Origin: Eubacteriaceae bacterium
GTDB taxonomy: Bacteria; Bacillota; Clostridia; Lachnospirales; Lachnospiraceae
Assembly: GCA_910575665.1 (NCBI GenBank)
Contig: CAJTFB010000009.1
Location: 36,712 to 100,711 of the forward strand
DNA length: 64,000 bases
Direction: 5' to 3'
Position numbers and translations under genes: made by a program. The notes beneath the pieces were generated by a model. It searched no databases. It had not been told where the DNA came from and was given only the letters and a program-made list of their open reading frames with translations. Positions 1 to 8,443 of the stretch are shown in pieces. Position 1 is the stretch's first letter, and every line of letters starts with the position of its first letter.

Positions 1-358
1 CCTCCAGCTCTGCCAAGATCCGCTCATTTTCCTGATTCAACAGGGAAACCTGCATGGCAAGTTCCTGATTTTTGCGGCTCAGAACAGAAAGTTGTATACT
101 CAGAAAATACAAACAGCACACAACACAGCCACCTGCCACGATGATAAGCAGCATACCCGTTCCACTGACATACTGGCTCAACGTCACCGGACGAAGAAGT
201 ATCCCCGCCAGAACCAACAATAAAGATATTACCCCCCAGAGCAGGCAGAACTGCTCCTTTAACCGCCGTTTCGCCAAAGATAATATGGTCTGCATAAATA
301 TTAATACACCCGCTGTAATCATTACGATCCGTAATATCGCTCCCGTCTGCATGGACAT
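1..358 (-). CDS. DUF2304 membrane protein (partial at window edge)
   Basis: The reading frame runs off the left edge, so the C-terminus is missing. The visible ~119 residues begin MSMQTGAILRIVMITAGV and show three hydrophobic segments, then a charged heptad-like tail (LSRKNQELAMQVSLLNQEN) typical of DUF2304 proteins. The start overlaps the stop of pelG in an ATGA arrangement, with a GAGGAGG motif just upstream, so it is translated with the pel genes. In-frame ATGs at 361 and 352 are alternatives. DUF2304 proteins are often encoded beside membrane polysaccharide genes, but their biochemical role is not known to me. Confidence 0.75.
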   Translation of the reverse strand, partial: MSMQTGAILRIVMITAGVLIFMQTILSLAKRRLKEQFCLLWGVISLLLVLAGILLRPVTLSQYVSGTGMLLIIVAGGCVVCCLYFLSIQLSVLSRKNQELAMQVSLLNQENERILAELE

Positions 359-1833
359 CATTCCTCCTCATTCTCTATTTGCTGTAACACCAGCGAATAA
401 CGGTCAAACACTTTGGAATCTGGCTGTTTTCCATGACCCGTCTCTAAAATACTTCCCCGGCAGAACACGTGCTCATCCAGATGATCCTCCAACCAGTTTA
501 AGCGGTAGTAGGCACTGCACCACCCCAGAAAAGCCCCGGTGAACACACCGATCCCATACCAGATCTCCGACAGATTTACCGCCACGATGCTGCCGCCAAG
601 GGTTGAAAGGCAGAAAATCAATGCGGTCAGAAGGGAACCCGTAAGATCATTAAAATAGTACAGGAAGATGATCGCTGCATACATGATAAATAATATAAAA
701 TAACCTGCTGCCAGACATGGATAGATTTTCATCACCATCCCCCCAAAACCAAACCGGGGAAGCAGGATAATACACAAGAAGAACAACACCGCAGATATAA
801 TAAATTGAATTCTGGCGAGATTCAGCAATTCCTCGGAAACCTGACGGAACATCCGCTTCTTCGCCAGATCGATATCCATCTCCCTGCCGCCGATCACTGC
901 CTCCGAGTAGGCCTTATACCTCTCATGAAAGTGCATTTCTATCCGGGAAATAAAAATGATCGAAGTAGATATATTTGTAAACATAGCAAGGCATGTGGCC
1001 AGATCATAGGATGGGGCGCTCACAAAGGTGTCCACCACCACCATCTGAAGTTCTGTGGACCAGAATACAAAATTATGAATAAACAATCCAAGGATATACA
1101 GAAAATTCGTCACAATAAGCTTCCAGTACCGCTTAAAATAGTGCAGTACCTTTTTATATTCCCCACTGTTGCCCCTAAAATAATTCCGTATCACAGCGAT
1201 CTCCAGACTGGCGATCAGAAGGAACCCAGCATCCAGAGAAACCAGCATAGAAAATGTCTTTTCCAAATGGAACCCATAGACAAGTACAGCAGATAAGCCT
1301 ATGGTCAGCACCATCCCCAGAAAGAAAAAGAAGGAGATCTTATTATAATCTTTACAGATCGACAAATACAACATCTCATAAAATACCAGAACCAGCAAAA
1401 CATATCCACTATAGCCGGCTACGACAAAAGCACCTGACACCTGCGCCACCATATACTCCCGGATACAGAAGGGAATACCAAACAGACAACTGAATCCAAC
1501 ATTTATCATCATCCCCACATAAAAGCAGGGAAGAACATCATCGTAAGTCTCATTATAGATCACATCCGACATATATCTTGAGAGAACAGAATTAAAGGGG
1601 GCCGCTGTCAGTAACGAAAAAATAAAGATATATAGGACGGTGCAGGCAAACAGCTCCCTGGCTGCATAACCGATTTTCGATATCTCCAAAATCAGCTGCA
1701 TGGCAACAATAGCGAAAATTACCATGATCATAGGAGCGATGGTGATCACCGTACTATATCCCATACCGACAAGATTGGTAGTCAGCGTATTTTTATTGTA
1801 TATTTTATTCAGTTTTACGCCGATTCCAGCCAT
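358..1833 (-). CDS. pelG: PelG, Pel polysaccharide inner-membrane transporter
   Basis: This is a ~491-residue polytopic protein with about twelve hydrophobic segments and almost no long soluble loops, matching PelG in length and character (N-terminal LNTTNLVGMGYS-like region followed by repeated TM helices). PelG is related to MOP-superfamily flippases and is thought to work with the glycosyltransferase PelF to move the growing Pel chain across the membrane. The ATG at 1833 is preferred over the GTG at 1839 because GGAGG lies seven bases upstream. It follows pelF by about 15 bp and overlaps the DUF2304 gene, so it belongs to the same operon. Confidence 0.88.
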   Translation of the reverse strand: MAGIGVKLNKIYNKNTLTTNLVGMGYSTVITIAPMIMVIFAIVAMQLILEISKIGYAARELFACTVLYIFIFSLLTAAPFNSVLSRYMSDVIYNETYDDVLPCFYVGMMINVGFSCLFGIPFCIREYMVAQVSGAFVVAGYSGYVLLVLVFYEMLYLSICKDYNKISFFFFLGMVLTIGLSAVLVYGFHLEKTFSMLVSLDAGFLLIASLEIAVIRNYFRGNSGEYKKVLHYFKRYWKLIVTNFLYILGLFIHNFVFWSTELQMVVVDTFVSAPSYDLATCLAMFTNISTSIIFISRIEMHFHERYKAYSEAVIGGREMDIDLAKKRMFRQVSEELLNLARIQFIISAVLFFLCIILLPRFGFGGMVMKIYPCLAAGYFILFIMYAAIIFLYYFNDLTGSLLTALIFCLSTLGGSIVAVNLSEIWYGIGVFTGAFLGWCSAYYRLNWLEDHLDEHVFCRGSILETGHGKQPDSKVFDRYSLVLQQIENEEE

Positions 1834-1848
1834 GATCACCCCTCCTCT

Positions 1849-3306
1849 CTATCCAGTAACAGAAAATGCTTCTTCACTCCAGATCCCTCCTACATGCCCG
1901 CAGAAATCAAAATAAATGTCATAATAGGTCTTGCGCATATCTTCTATCTTGTATTTGCTCATGACCCGGCGATATCCATTTTCCCCCATCCTCTCTCTCC
2001 GTTCCCGGTTCTGCGCCAGCTCCACCATGGCATCGGTAATCTCTTCCAGATTCATAATGTGGGTGAGAATCCCCGCTGTCCCAAAAGTATCCTCCTCGCC
2101 ATAGATCAGCTCCCGACAGTTCCCCACGTCGGTGGCGATCACCGGCTTATGCGCCGCAAAGCTCTCTAATATCGTCAGCGGCTGTCCCTCACTGATGCTG
2201 GTGAGAATGGTCATATCCATACGCCCCAGATATTCCCTGACATCCACCCGTCCGGTGAATACCACATCCGATACCCCCAGTGTTTCCACCAATTCAAAGC
2301 ACTCCCCGGCATATTCCTCATCCTCGTCACAAGGACCCATGATAAACAGCCGAAGGGCTGGTACCTTTTTTTTCGCAAAGGAGAACGCCTGAATCATTGT
2401 CTTTACATCCTTGATGGGAGTGACTCGTAGTACCGCCCCGATCTGGATCTTATTCTGTTCCGCCTCTGTTTTTCCAGGAAGTTCTTCCAGTCTGCCCGTA
2501 TCGATGCCATTGGGGGTCACCCTAGTTTTTTCGGCAGGACACCCCAGCTCGATCTGGAGACTTCTGGCGTGTTCATACAGACTGGTAACCAGATCCGCCC
2601 GGTCATAGGCTGCCAGAGACATCTTTTTAAACTGTTCAATCCAAATATTTTTATAAATCCCATCCACCCAGTCTGCCTTGATCAGCTCTTCTTCCCTCTC
2701 CCTGGTATAGATCCCGTGCTCTGAGACCAGCAGACCACAGCCGTAAAAATGCTTTGCCATGCTTCCCAGTATTCCGGCGTAACCAGTGGAGACACAATGA
2801 TACAGGTCTGCCAGAGGAACCCTGGTCTTTAATACAAAAAACAGGGGAAGATAGATGGATCTAAGAGTCCACAAAAAGTCCGAGAATACGATCTGAGAAT
2901 AGCGGATCTTATAACATTCCCTGGCGATATGAAAAAAATCCGGTCCCATCAATAATTCATCGATGGAAAACCTTTTAAAATAAAAGAGGTTAAAGATAAT
3001 GTCCCAGTCTATCTTTTCATTGAGCACCATACTTCTCAGCGCCTGGTATTCCTTTTTATTTAACTTGAATTTATTTCTTTTCATCTCCCGGTTCTGCCAG
3101 TCGCGGTCCTCTAAATATACCTCGTGAACCTCCGTGAGATTTTCTGGCAGTTCATAGGCAAACCTGCCCCGTTGGGAACGGTTTGCCACGATGGCCAGCA
3201 GGATAAATTCAATATTAGGAAAATTTCGGATCATGCTGTGAATCCAGCCGGATACTCCGCCTACCACATAGGGATAACAGCCCTCTGCCACAATACAGAT
3301 CTTCAC
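1849..3306 (-). CDS. pelF: PelF, GT4-family glycosyltransferase
   Basis: The protein begins KICIVAEGCYPYVVGGVSGW, the characteristic PelF N-terminus, and continues with a GT-B fold of about 485 residues. The EX7E motif of family GT4 is visible in SEGQPLTILESFAAHKPV. PelF is the cytoplasmic polymerase of the Pel amino-sugar polymer, using UDP-sugar donors. There is no ATG at the start. A GTG at 3306, six bases behind a GAGGTG Shine-Dalgarno, fits the family start better than the GTG at 3315. The gene lies directly upstream of pelG, as in other pel operons. Confidence 0.9.
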   Translation of the reverse strand: MKICIVAEGCYPYVVGGVSGWIHSMIRNFPNIEFILLAIVANRSQRGRFAYELPENLTEVHEVYLEDRDWQNREMKRNKFKLNKKEYQALRSMVLNEKIDWDIIFNLFYFKRFSIDELLMGPDFFHIARECYKIRYSQIVFSDFLWTLRSIYLPLFFVLKTRVPLADLYHCVSTGYAGILGSMAKHFYGCGLLVSEHGIYTREREEELIKADWVDGIYKNIWIEQFKKMSLAAYDRADLVTSLYEHARSLQIELGCPAEKTRVTPNGIDTGRLEELPGKTEAEQNKIQIGAVLRVTPIKDVKTMIQAFSFAKKKVPALRLFIMGPCDEDEEYAGECFELVETLGVSDVVFTGRVDVREYLGRMDMTILTSISEGQPLTILESFAAHKPVIATDVGNCRELIYGEEDTFGTAGILTHIMNLEEITDAMVELAQNRERRERMGENGYRRVMSKYKIEDMRKTYYDIYFDFCGHVGGIWSEEAFSVTG

Positions 3307-3381
3307 CTCTCTCACCTCTTTTCTCTATCCTAATTCTTCCTGATTTTAACTAAAACATTCCTTAACGGGACAAGGCACACA

Positions 3382-5202
3382 TCAGGGCAGGTAATAATAT
3401 AAGGAATCCTCCGGTTTACATGTGATCGTCAACTTCTCCTGACTGGCGCGGATTAGATAAGCGTCCGTCTCGATCTTTTTGAAATCTCCGCCCTGTACCG
3501 ATATCACCTCTTCACCATGGGTTCGAAGGATAAACCACAGGTCCCCGTTCTGATCCTTTATGCTGACATGAATCTCGTCACCCTCTCTGGAATCCTCATA
3601 ATCCATCGCAAGAAAATTTCGTATTCTCCTATCGCATTCGGAAGCCGAGGTCTGATCAAACATCTCAAAGGCCTTCCAATAGGTATTGATCTGGCTGGAA
3701 AACTTCTCAGATACGATTTCCCAACGATCTTCCTCTTTTTCTGGCCAAGTAATCTGATTCATGTCCAAAACGATATTCGAATAACCCAACGCCGTCTGAA
3801 GACTTTTCATCCGAATATCTTCCTTATAGGTATGAGAAATTCCCGTACTCGTTATACTTTGAAGCGTCGTTTTGTCATCCAGATAAGAAACCACCGGGCG
3901 CTCTGCCGAATAGATGCTTGCCACGGTCTGAATACATTCAAAAAAGGCATAGTCCTTCAGCTTCTCTATGCTGTACGCCGCCCCGCCTGAAGGAATATAA
4001 GCTGCCCCATAGCGGTACTGGCTGCCGGAATTCTGGAAGAAGGACTGATCTGCCTTCATCTTCCGGGGCAAATCACCAGAAGAAACATACTCCAGTGTAA
4101 GTCCTGCCTCCGCCTCCCTCTCCTTTAACTGACGAAGATAAAAAATCAGCTGATCCTTCCGGGGCTCCTTGTCGTCTCCGTAATCAAACTGTGGAGCGAG
4201 ATAACAAGTCAGATGGGCGCCGCTTTTCTCTACGTCAGAATAGAGTCCCGGCCAGATGATATCCCGGAATACGGCGGGCAGCTCCCTACTGTAGAGCTCT
4301 TTCATTTTCTCCGAGTTCTCTGCCGCCAGCCCTGGAAAATTTGCCACCCCCATACACTGGGCATTTACCACGGGATACAGATCATAGGGTTTAATCTCTG
4401 CCAGGATGGCGTTCAACATGCCAATCCCGGTGCAGTCTCTCATAAAGTCACCATTTACGGCAAACACTTTGCCCTTACCAACACTGGCACGCCAGATCAG
4501 CGGCGGCAGCTCTTCATTTTTTACCGTGGGATCAGAAAGCATGCCCGCTATATAGGTTTTGCAGCCGATACGGGTCTGGTACCAGGGTATATTCAGCTCC
4601 AGATCCTGACGCTCCTGCTTTTCCTCTTCATCCGCCGGAAGATAAATCCCCTGCCCTCCCAGTAAGAATCCAGAAAAGAGGTTTACTCCCTGGATCTCCT
4701 GGCGCTGCTCTTTCACCTGGCGGATTCCCAGCAGCTCTTTCCACTGGCGGGAGGCTTTGATCTCATAGGCATCCGGCAGATCACAAAAAACCAGATTGCC
4801 TCCCCTCCGAGCCATCTCCGTCAATGTCTCGATTTCCTTTTTTTCTCTGACATAGGACGATTCCAGAAGAAGCACTTCCGCCTTCTGCCAGGCATCCTTC
4901 GGACAGTCCTCCACACTCTGGCAGACCACCAGCTCCCGCTTCGTATATGTACACCACCAGGAGACAGTCTTCCCGATATCGCTCTTCCCATTTCCCACAT
5001 ACAGCACATACCCGCCCTTTTTCAGCACTTCCTTCGGAGAGCTTTTCTGCCAGGCATCCTCTCTTTCCAAAGTGGCATCCACTGCATAGTTATTGACGTC
5101 ATATTCATTTCCTGACTCTTTCATAATCTGTGAGAACTGAAACAGAAATAACAGTACGAACATGGTCACACCCATGATCAGAAAATTTTTCCTTGTTATC
5201 AT
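3382..5202 (-). CDS. DUF2194 protein in the PelA position of the pel operon
   Basis: A 606-residue protein with an N-terminal signal anchor (residues ~7-24, IMGVTMFVLLFLFQFSQ) and a large extracytoplasmic domain. Residues ~60-300 resemble a Rossmann/flavodoxin-like or glutamine-amidotransferase-like region (LLLESSYV, NLVFCDLPDAYE, GKVFAVNGDFM). The remainder resembles the deacetylase-like part seen in DUF2194/COG4878 proteins. In Gram-positive pel operons a PelA-derived protein sits just upstream of pelF, so I infer a role in modifying or trimming Pel outside the membrane. The catalytic metal-binding residues are not obvious to me. The start has AGAGGAG seven bases upstream. Confidence 0.7.
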   Translation of the reverse strand: MITRKNFLIMGVTMFVLLFLFQFSQIMKESGNEYDVNNYAVDATLEREDAWQKSSPKEVLKKGGYVLYVGNGKSDIGKTVSWWCTYTKRELVVCQSVEDCPKDAWQKAEVLLLESSYVREKKEIETLTEMARRGGNLVFCDLPDAYEIKASRQWKELLGIRQVKEQRQEIQGVNLFSGFLLGGQGIYLPADEEEKQERQDLELNIPWYQTRIGCKTYIAGMLSDPTVKNEELPPLIWRASVGKGKVFAVNGDFMRDCTGIGMLNAILAEIKPYDLYPVVNAQCMGVANFPGLAAENSEKMKELYSRELPAVFRDIIWPGLYSDVEKSGAHLTCYLAPQFDYGDDKEPRKDQLIFYLRQLKEREAEAGLTLEYVSSGDLPRKMKADQSFFQNSGSQYRYGAAYIPSGGAAYSIEKLKDYAFFECIQTVASIYSAERPVVSYLDDKTTLQSITSTGISHTYKEDIRMKSLQTALGYSNIVLDMNQITWPEKEEDRWEIVSEKFSSQINTYWKAFEMFDQTSASECDRRIRNFLAMDYEDSREGDEIHVSIKDQNGDLWFILRTHGEEVISVQGGDFKKIETDAYLIRASQEKLTITCKPEDSLYYYLP

Positions 5203-5206
5203 ACGC

Positions 5207-7510
5207 TCACTCCTCTAATTCACGGGAATTGTAACCATAATCTATGGCAAAATTAAACAGATGGTAGGGGTTCTGCTTGATCTTATAACATACGAACTGA
5301 TCCGTCTCACAATAGGTCCTCACATCATAGGGATACAGCTGCTTAAATGCCTGCGCCCAATAATAGATCCGCGACATAAGGATCCAGCGGTTCTCTCCTT
5401 TATACATATCGATGCCCCCCACACTGGGAAGATCACGTATTGCCCCCTGTCTCGATACCGACTGACCACTTTTCGAATAATGCTCTGTATAGTCGATGGG
5501 AACTTTTTCGATAAAGATATACACGCTGTCCGTAGGAATACGGATCAATGGCTCCGCCCCGGGCTCCATACTCTTTAATTCCATATCTTTCAGGAAAGTA
5601 ATCAGCTCATAATGATAGCCATGATCCAGTCCCATCTGCGTCTCGTCGTTGGCAGAACAGATCGTCCAGGTAAAATCCTTTTCCTCCCGGATGATATTGG
5701 TCAGACAGGTGATGGCTTCGTTGGTGACAAGAGTTGTATTCTCCACAGATTCCTTACGGTAATCCCCATTCCACAGCAGACAGACCGAAGCCGCCACACA
5801 GACCAGGGAACAAAAATTCCGCCCCTTTCGCCAGTTTTTCTTCCATAATAACAGACGGATCACCCCGTCTGACGCAAAGGCAAATGCCACCGGCAGCATA
5901 TAGCCAAAATAAATCCGGCACCGGCTGCCGTCCATCAGCTCCGGCAGTCCTAATTCCTTCGCGGTCTGAAGGATCAGCATCAGTACCATAAAGACACCTG
6001 TGGAAAGAAGCATGGCTCCATAGCACGGTCTTCGAAACACCAGAAAGAGGATCCCCAGCAGAAACAGCAGCTCCATGGCAACCAGAACAACGATATAGTA
6101 CCAGGGCAAGGGTTCATTCAGCACCGCCCCATTGATCGCAGAACAGAGCTTATCCCATACTCTCTCCAGCTTTTGCCGGAGTCCTTCCGCCGGGTCACTG
6201 CTGCTGGTGGTTACACCAGGCTCCAGGACATCCGGTTCTGCCACCTGGTTGCCCCTTTCGTCATAGTAGATAACGGTGCTCCCAATATCTTTCTCTTCTG
6301 TGCTGTCCTGCTCTTCCCCAGAACCGTTGATGACGCTCATTCCCCATCCCAGAGATCCCTGCAACGGCGTTCCCATGGCATAGGCCGCCGCCATCGGCAA
6401 AACGGCGATCATCACACTGATAAACCCTGTGAGCAGCACACTCCAAAAGTACTGTTTGCGCAAGAACCAGAACAGATACCCCACGGCCACCCCCACACAA
6501 AAAAGCCCCGCGATCATCGTATCATAAAAATGTACCGCCAGCGTCATGGAAAAGCTCATGGCAAAAAACACCAGCGCAAATCGGGACTCTTTCGGTGGCA
6601 GCCATTTTTTCACTTCCTGCCTTCTCTCCTGAAAAAAATAGAAGGCAAAATAAATCGCGGGAAGAATAAAGATCATGCCGTACTCCTGGGGAAGCACCGA
6701 GAAAAAACGTAGATAGGTGCTGGGCTGTAGGAAATTACCAATGACAAAGATTCCCATAATCCCGTAACCGATGTATCGGCTCCGGCAGCACAGACGTATA
6801 AATCCCAGCAGTACCATATGGAGCATCAGCGTCTGCACAAAGGAAAACAGCCGCATAAAAACATAGCTGTCAATGCCAAATACAGCATGAAGATAATAGA
6901 TCACGCAATGATAACCAAAGGGATACACTCCGTCGATAAAGATATTATTTTCGCTCATTCCATTGATCCAGTAAAGATGCACCGGAGTATCAGAAGCGGT
7001 ATACCCATATCCCCGCAGCAGCTGTACACCATAGAATGCTGCCAGCAGTACTAAGACCGCCACCAGCAGTATCCACTCCAGCCACCGCCTTGTAAAACTA
7101 TGCAGCAACCCACGCCCCAGCGCTGCCACTCCTTCCCGCATATAATCCAGGATCCGAAATACAACGGTCTTCCCCCCCAGCTTTCCCTCTGAAATCCGTT
7201 GCAGATTTTGCCAAAGCCTGCGAAGAAAGGACACAAGACCTATATTATTCAGCCGCTGCCAAAGGATAATAGCCGGAACAAAGGTGCCTATGATCAGCGT
7301 AAAACGATTGGAGATATGAAGAAGCTGTAACAAAAAAACGAGATTCATGATATAAAAATTCCCCGACAGCAGACAGATAAAAAACTTCTGGGCAAACCTG
7401 CGCTCCCGAATCCTGTCATGCAGAACGAAGGCAGGCAGCAGTACCGTCATGATCATATATACGCCTAAAATCTCGGTAAATTGTAATATTGTATAAAGTC
7501 TCATTGACAT
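5207..7510 (-). CDS. Large polytopic membrane protein of the pel operon
   Basis: About 767 residues with a dozen or more hydrophobic helices in the first 580 residues, a soluble insert near residues 390-450 (acidic, Ser/Asp/Glu-rich) and a soluble C-terminal domain of about 170 residues. The layout resembles GT-C type glycosyltransferases or polymer-assembly proteins, but I cannot name a family. The ATG at 7510 is chosen because AGAGGG lies eight bases upstream; the longer frame would need a GTG inside that site. It sits between pelE and the DUF2194 gene with spacings of a few bases, so a role in Pel assembly is inferred from context only. Confidence 0.65.
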   Translation of the reverse strand: MSMRLYTILQFTEILGVYMIMTVLLPAFVLHDRIRERRFAQKFFICLLSGNFYIMNLVFLLQLLHISNRFTLIIGTFVPAIILWQRLNNIGLVSFLRRLWQNLQRISEGKLGGKTVVFRILDYMREGVAALGRGLLHSFTRRWLEWILLVAVLVLLAAFYGVQLLRGYGYTASDTPVHLYWINGMSENNIFIDGVYPFGYHCVIYYLHAVFGIDSYVFMRLFSFVQTLMLHMVLLGFIRLCCRSRYIGYGIMGIFVIGNFLQPSTYLRFFSVLPQEYGMIFILPAIYFAFYFFQERRQEVKKWLPPKESRFALVFFAMSFSMTLAVHFYDTMIAGLFCVGVAVGYLFWFLRKQYFWSVLLTGFISVMIAVLPMAAAYAMGTPLQGSLGWGMSVINGSGEEQDSTEEKDIGSTVIYYDERGNQVAEPDVLEPGVTTSSSDPAEGLRQKLERVWDKLCSAINGAVLNEPLPWYYIVVLVAMELLFLLGILFLVFRRPCYGAMLLSTGVFMVLMLILQTAKELGLPELMDGSRCRIYFGYMLPVAFAFASDGVIRLLLWKKNWRKGRNFCSLVCVAASVCLLWNGDYRKESVENTTLVTNEAITCLTNIIREEKDFTWTICSANDETQMGLDHGYHYELITFLKDMELKSMEPGAEPLIRIPTDSVYIFIEKVPIDYTEHYSKSGQSVSRQGAIRDLPSVGGIDMYKGENRWILMSRIYYWAQAFKQLYPYDVRTYCETDQFVCYKIKQNPYHLFNFAIDYGYNSRELEE

Positions 7511-7531
7511 TGGCAGCACCCTCTATCTTCC

Positions 7532-8443
7532 TTATTGCTGAAATACCCGGATGAGCTCCAGCGTCTCATTGTCGATGACCACTTTGGAGTTGCGCAGCTG
7601 CGAAAGGACCTGAAAAAAACGCTCCCTGTCCCCAATGGAAAAAAACAACTTCAACTGGCATGTATAGGTAGACAGCGTATCCGGAAAATGCTCCACCGCC
7701 CGCTCACACCAGATCCCGCACCGATCAAAATTCTGGATCTCCAGCAGGCGCATACTGACTGCCTGGTAGTGATGGCTTGTCATCTGTTCCGGGTATTCCC
7801 AATACAATAACTCACAGACAGCGTCCATCTGTTCCACAAAGGATCTCTGTTCCATATCCGTAAATACCTGCTGCCGCAGCACCTGATCCATATAATCGAT
7901 GAGAATCCGAATGTATTCCGCCTGATTTGCTTCCTGTTTTTGAATCTCGTTACAGCACTTCTGCACCGTAGTCCGAAAATCGTTCAGCGCATCCTGGAGA
8001 ATCGAAGCCGCATAATGGGAAGTTTCCGAGTCCTCACTATTTAATGCCAGTGAGATAGAAGCCAGCGATTCCCGGATATCCCCCCTCACCACATTCAGCA
8101 TCAGGGTACGCAGATTATCCTTATCCGTAACGGCTAACGCCTCCTCCATGGAAACGACGGTACGCCCCCGCTCCTCATCGGCAGGGATAAAAGTCTTCAC
8201 CCGGTCCTTTTTAAAGATCACATCCTCCAGATCCACCTCCTGGAAGAAAAAGCACCGGTAAATGATATACCCCAAAAAGACATAAAGAACGCCGAGAACA
8301 GGGCATAATATCATCACCATACCTTTGGAAATGTAACTGAGAGGCCGCTCCTTATTTTGAATCCGGTTCCAGATCAGATACCCCGCTGCCACCAGGGTAT
8401 TGATAACGACCACAATAATGAATCTTTCCATATCTGAACTCAT
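7532..8443 (-). CDS. pelE: PelE-like membrane/TPR protein
   Basis: A 303-residue protein with two N-terminal transmembrane helices (residues ~7-24 and ~43-66) and a cytoplasmic helical domain whose last 100 residues look TPR-like (paired helices such as YQAVSMRLLEIQNFDRCGIW and TYTCQLKLFFSIGDRERFF). This is the layout of PelE, a scaffold that binds PelD and helps recruit PelF in the Pel synthase complex. The ATG overlaps the stop codon of pelD (ATGA), which indicates translational coupling. The assignment rests on topology and position because PelE sequence is poorly conserved. Confidence 0.75.
   Translation of the reverse strand: MSSDMERFIIVVVINTLVAAGYLIWNRIQNKERPLSYISKGMVMILCPVLGVLYVFLGYIIYRCFFFQEVDLEDVIFKKDRVKTFIPADEERGRTVVSMEEALAVTDKDNLRTLMLNVVRGDIRESLASISLALNSEDSETSHYAASILQDALNDFRTTVQKCCNEIQKQEANQAEYIRILIDYMDQVLRQQVFTDMEQRSFVEQMDAVCELLYWEYPEQMTSHHYQAVSMRLLEIQNFDRCGIWCERAVEHFPDTLSTYTCQLKLFFSIGDRERFFQVLSQLRNSKVVIDNETLELIRVFQQ

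Noticed and set aside
1..371. A 115-codon minus-strand frame overlapping the left edge
   Set aside because: It is out of frame with the DUF2304 protein, which has the hydrophobic pattern, coiled tail and coupled start expected.
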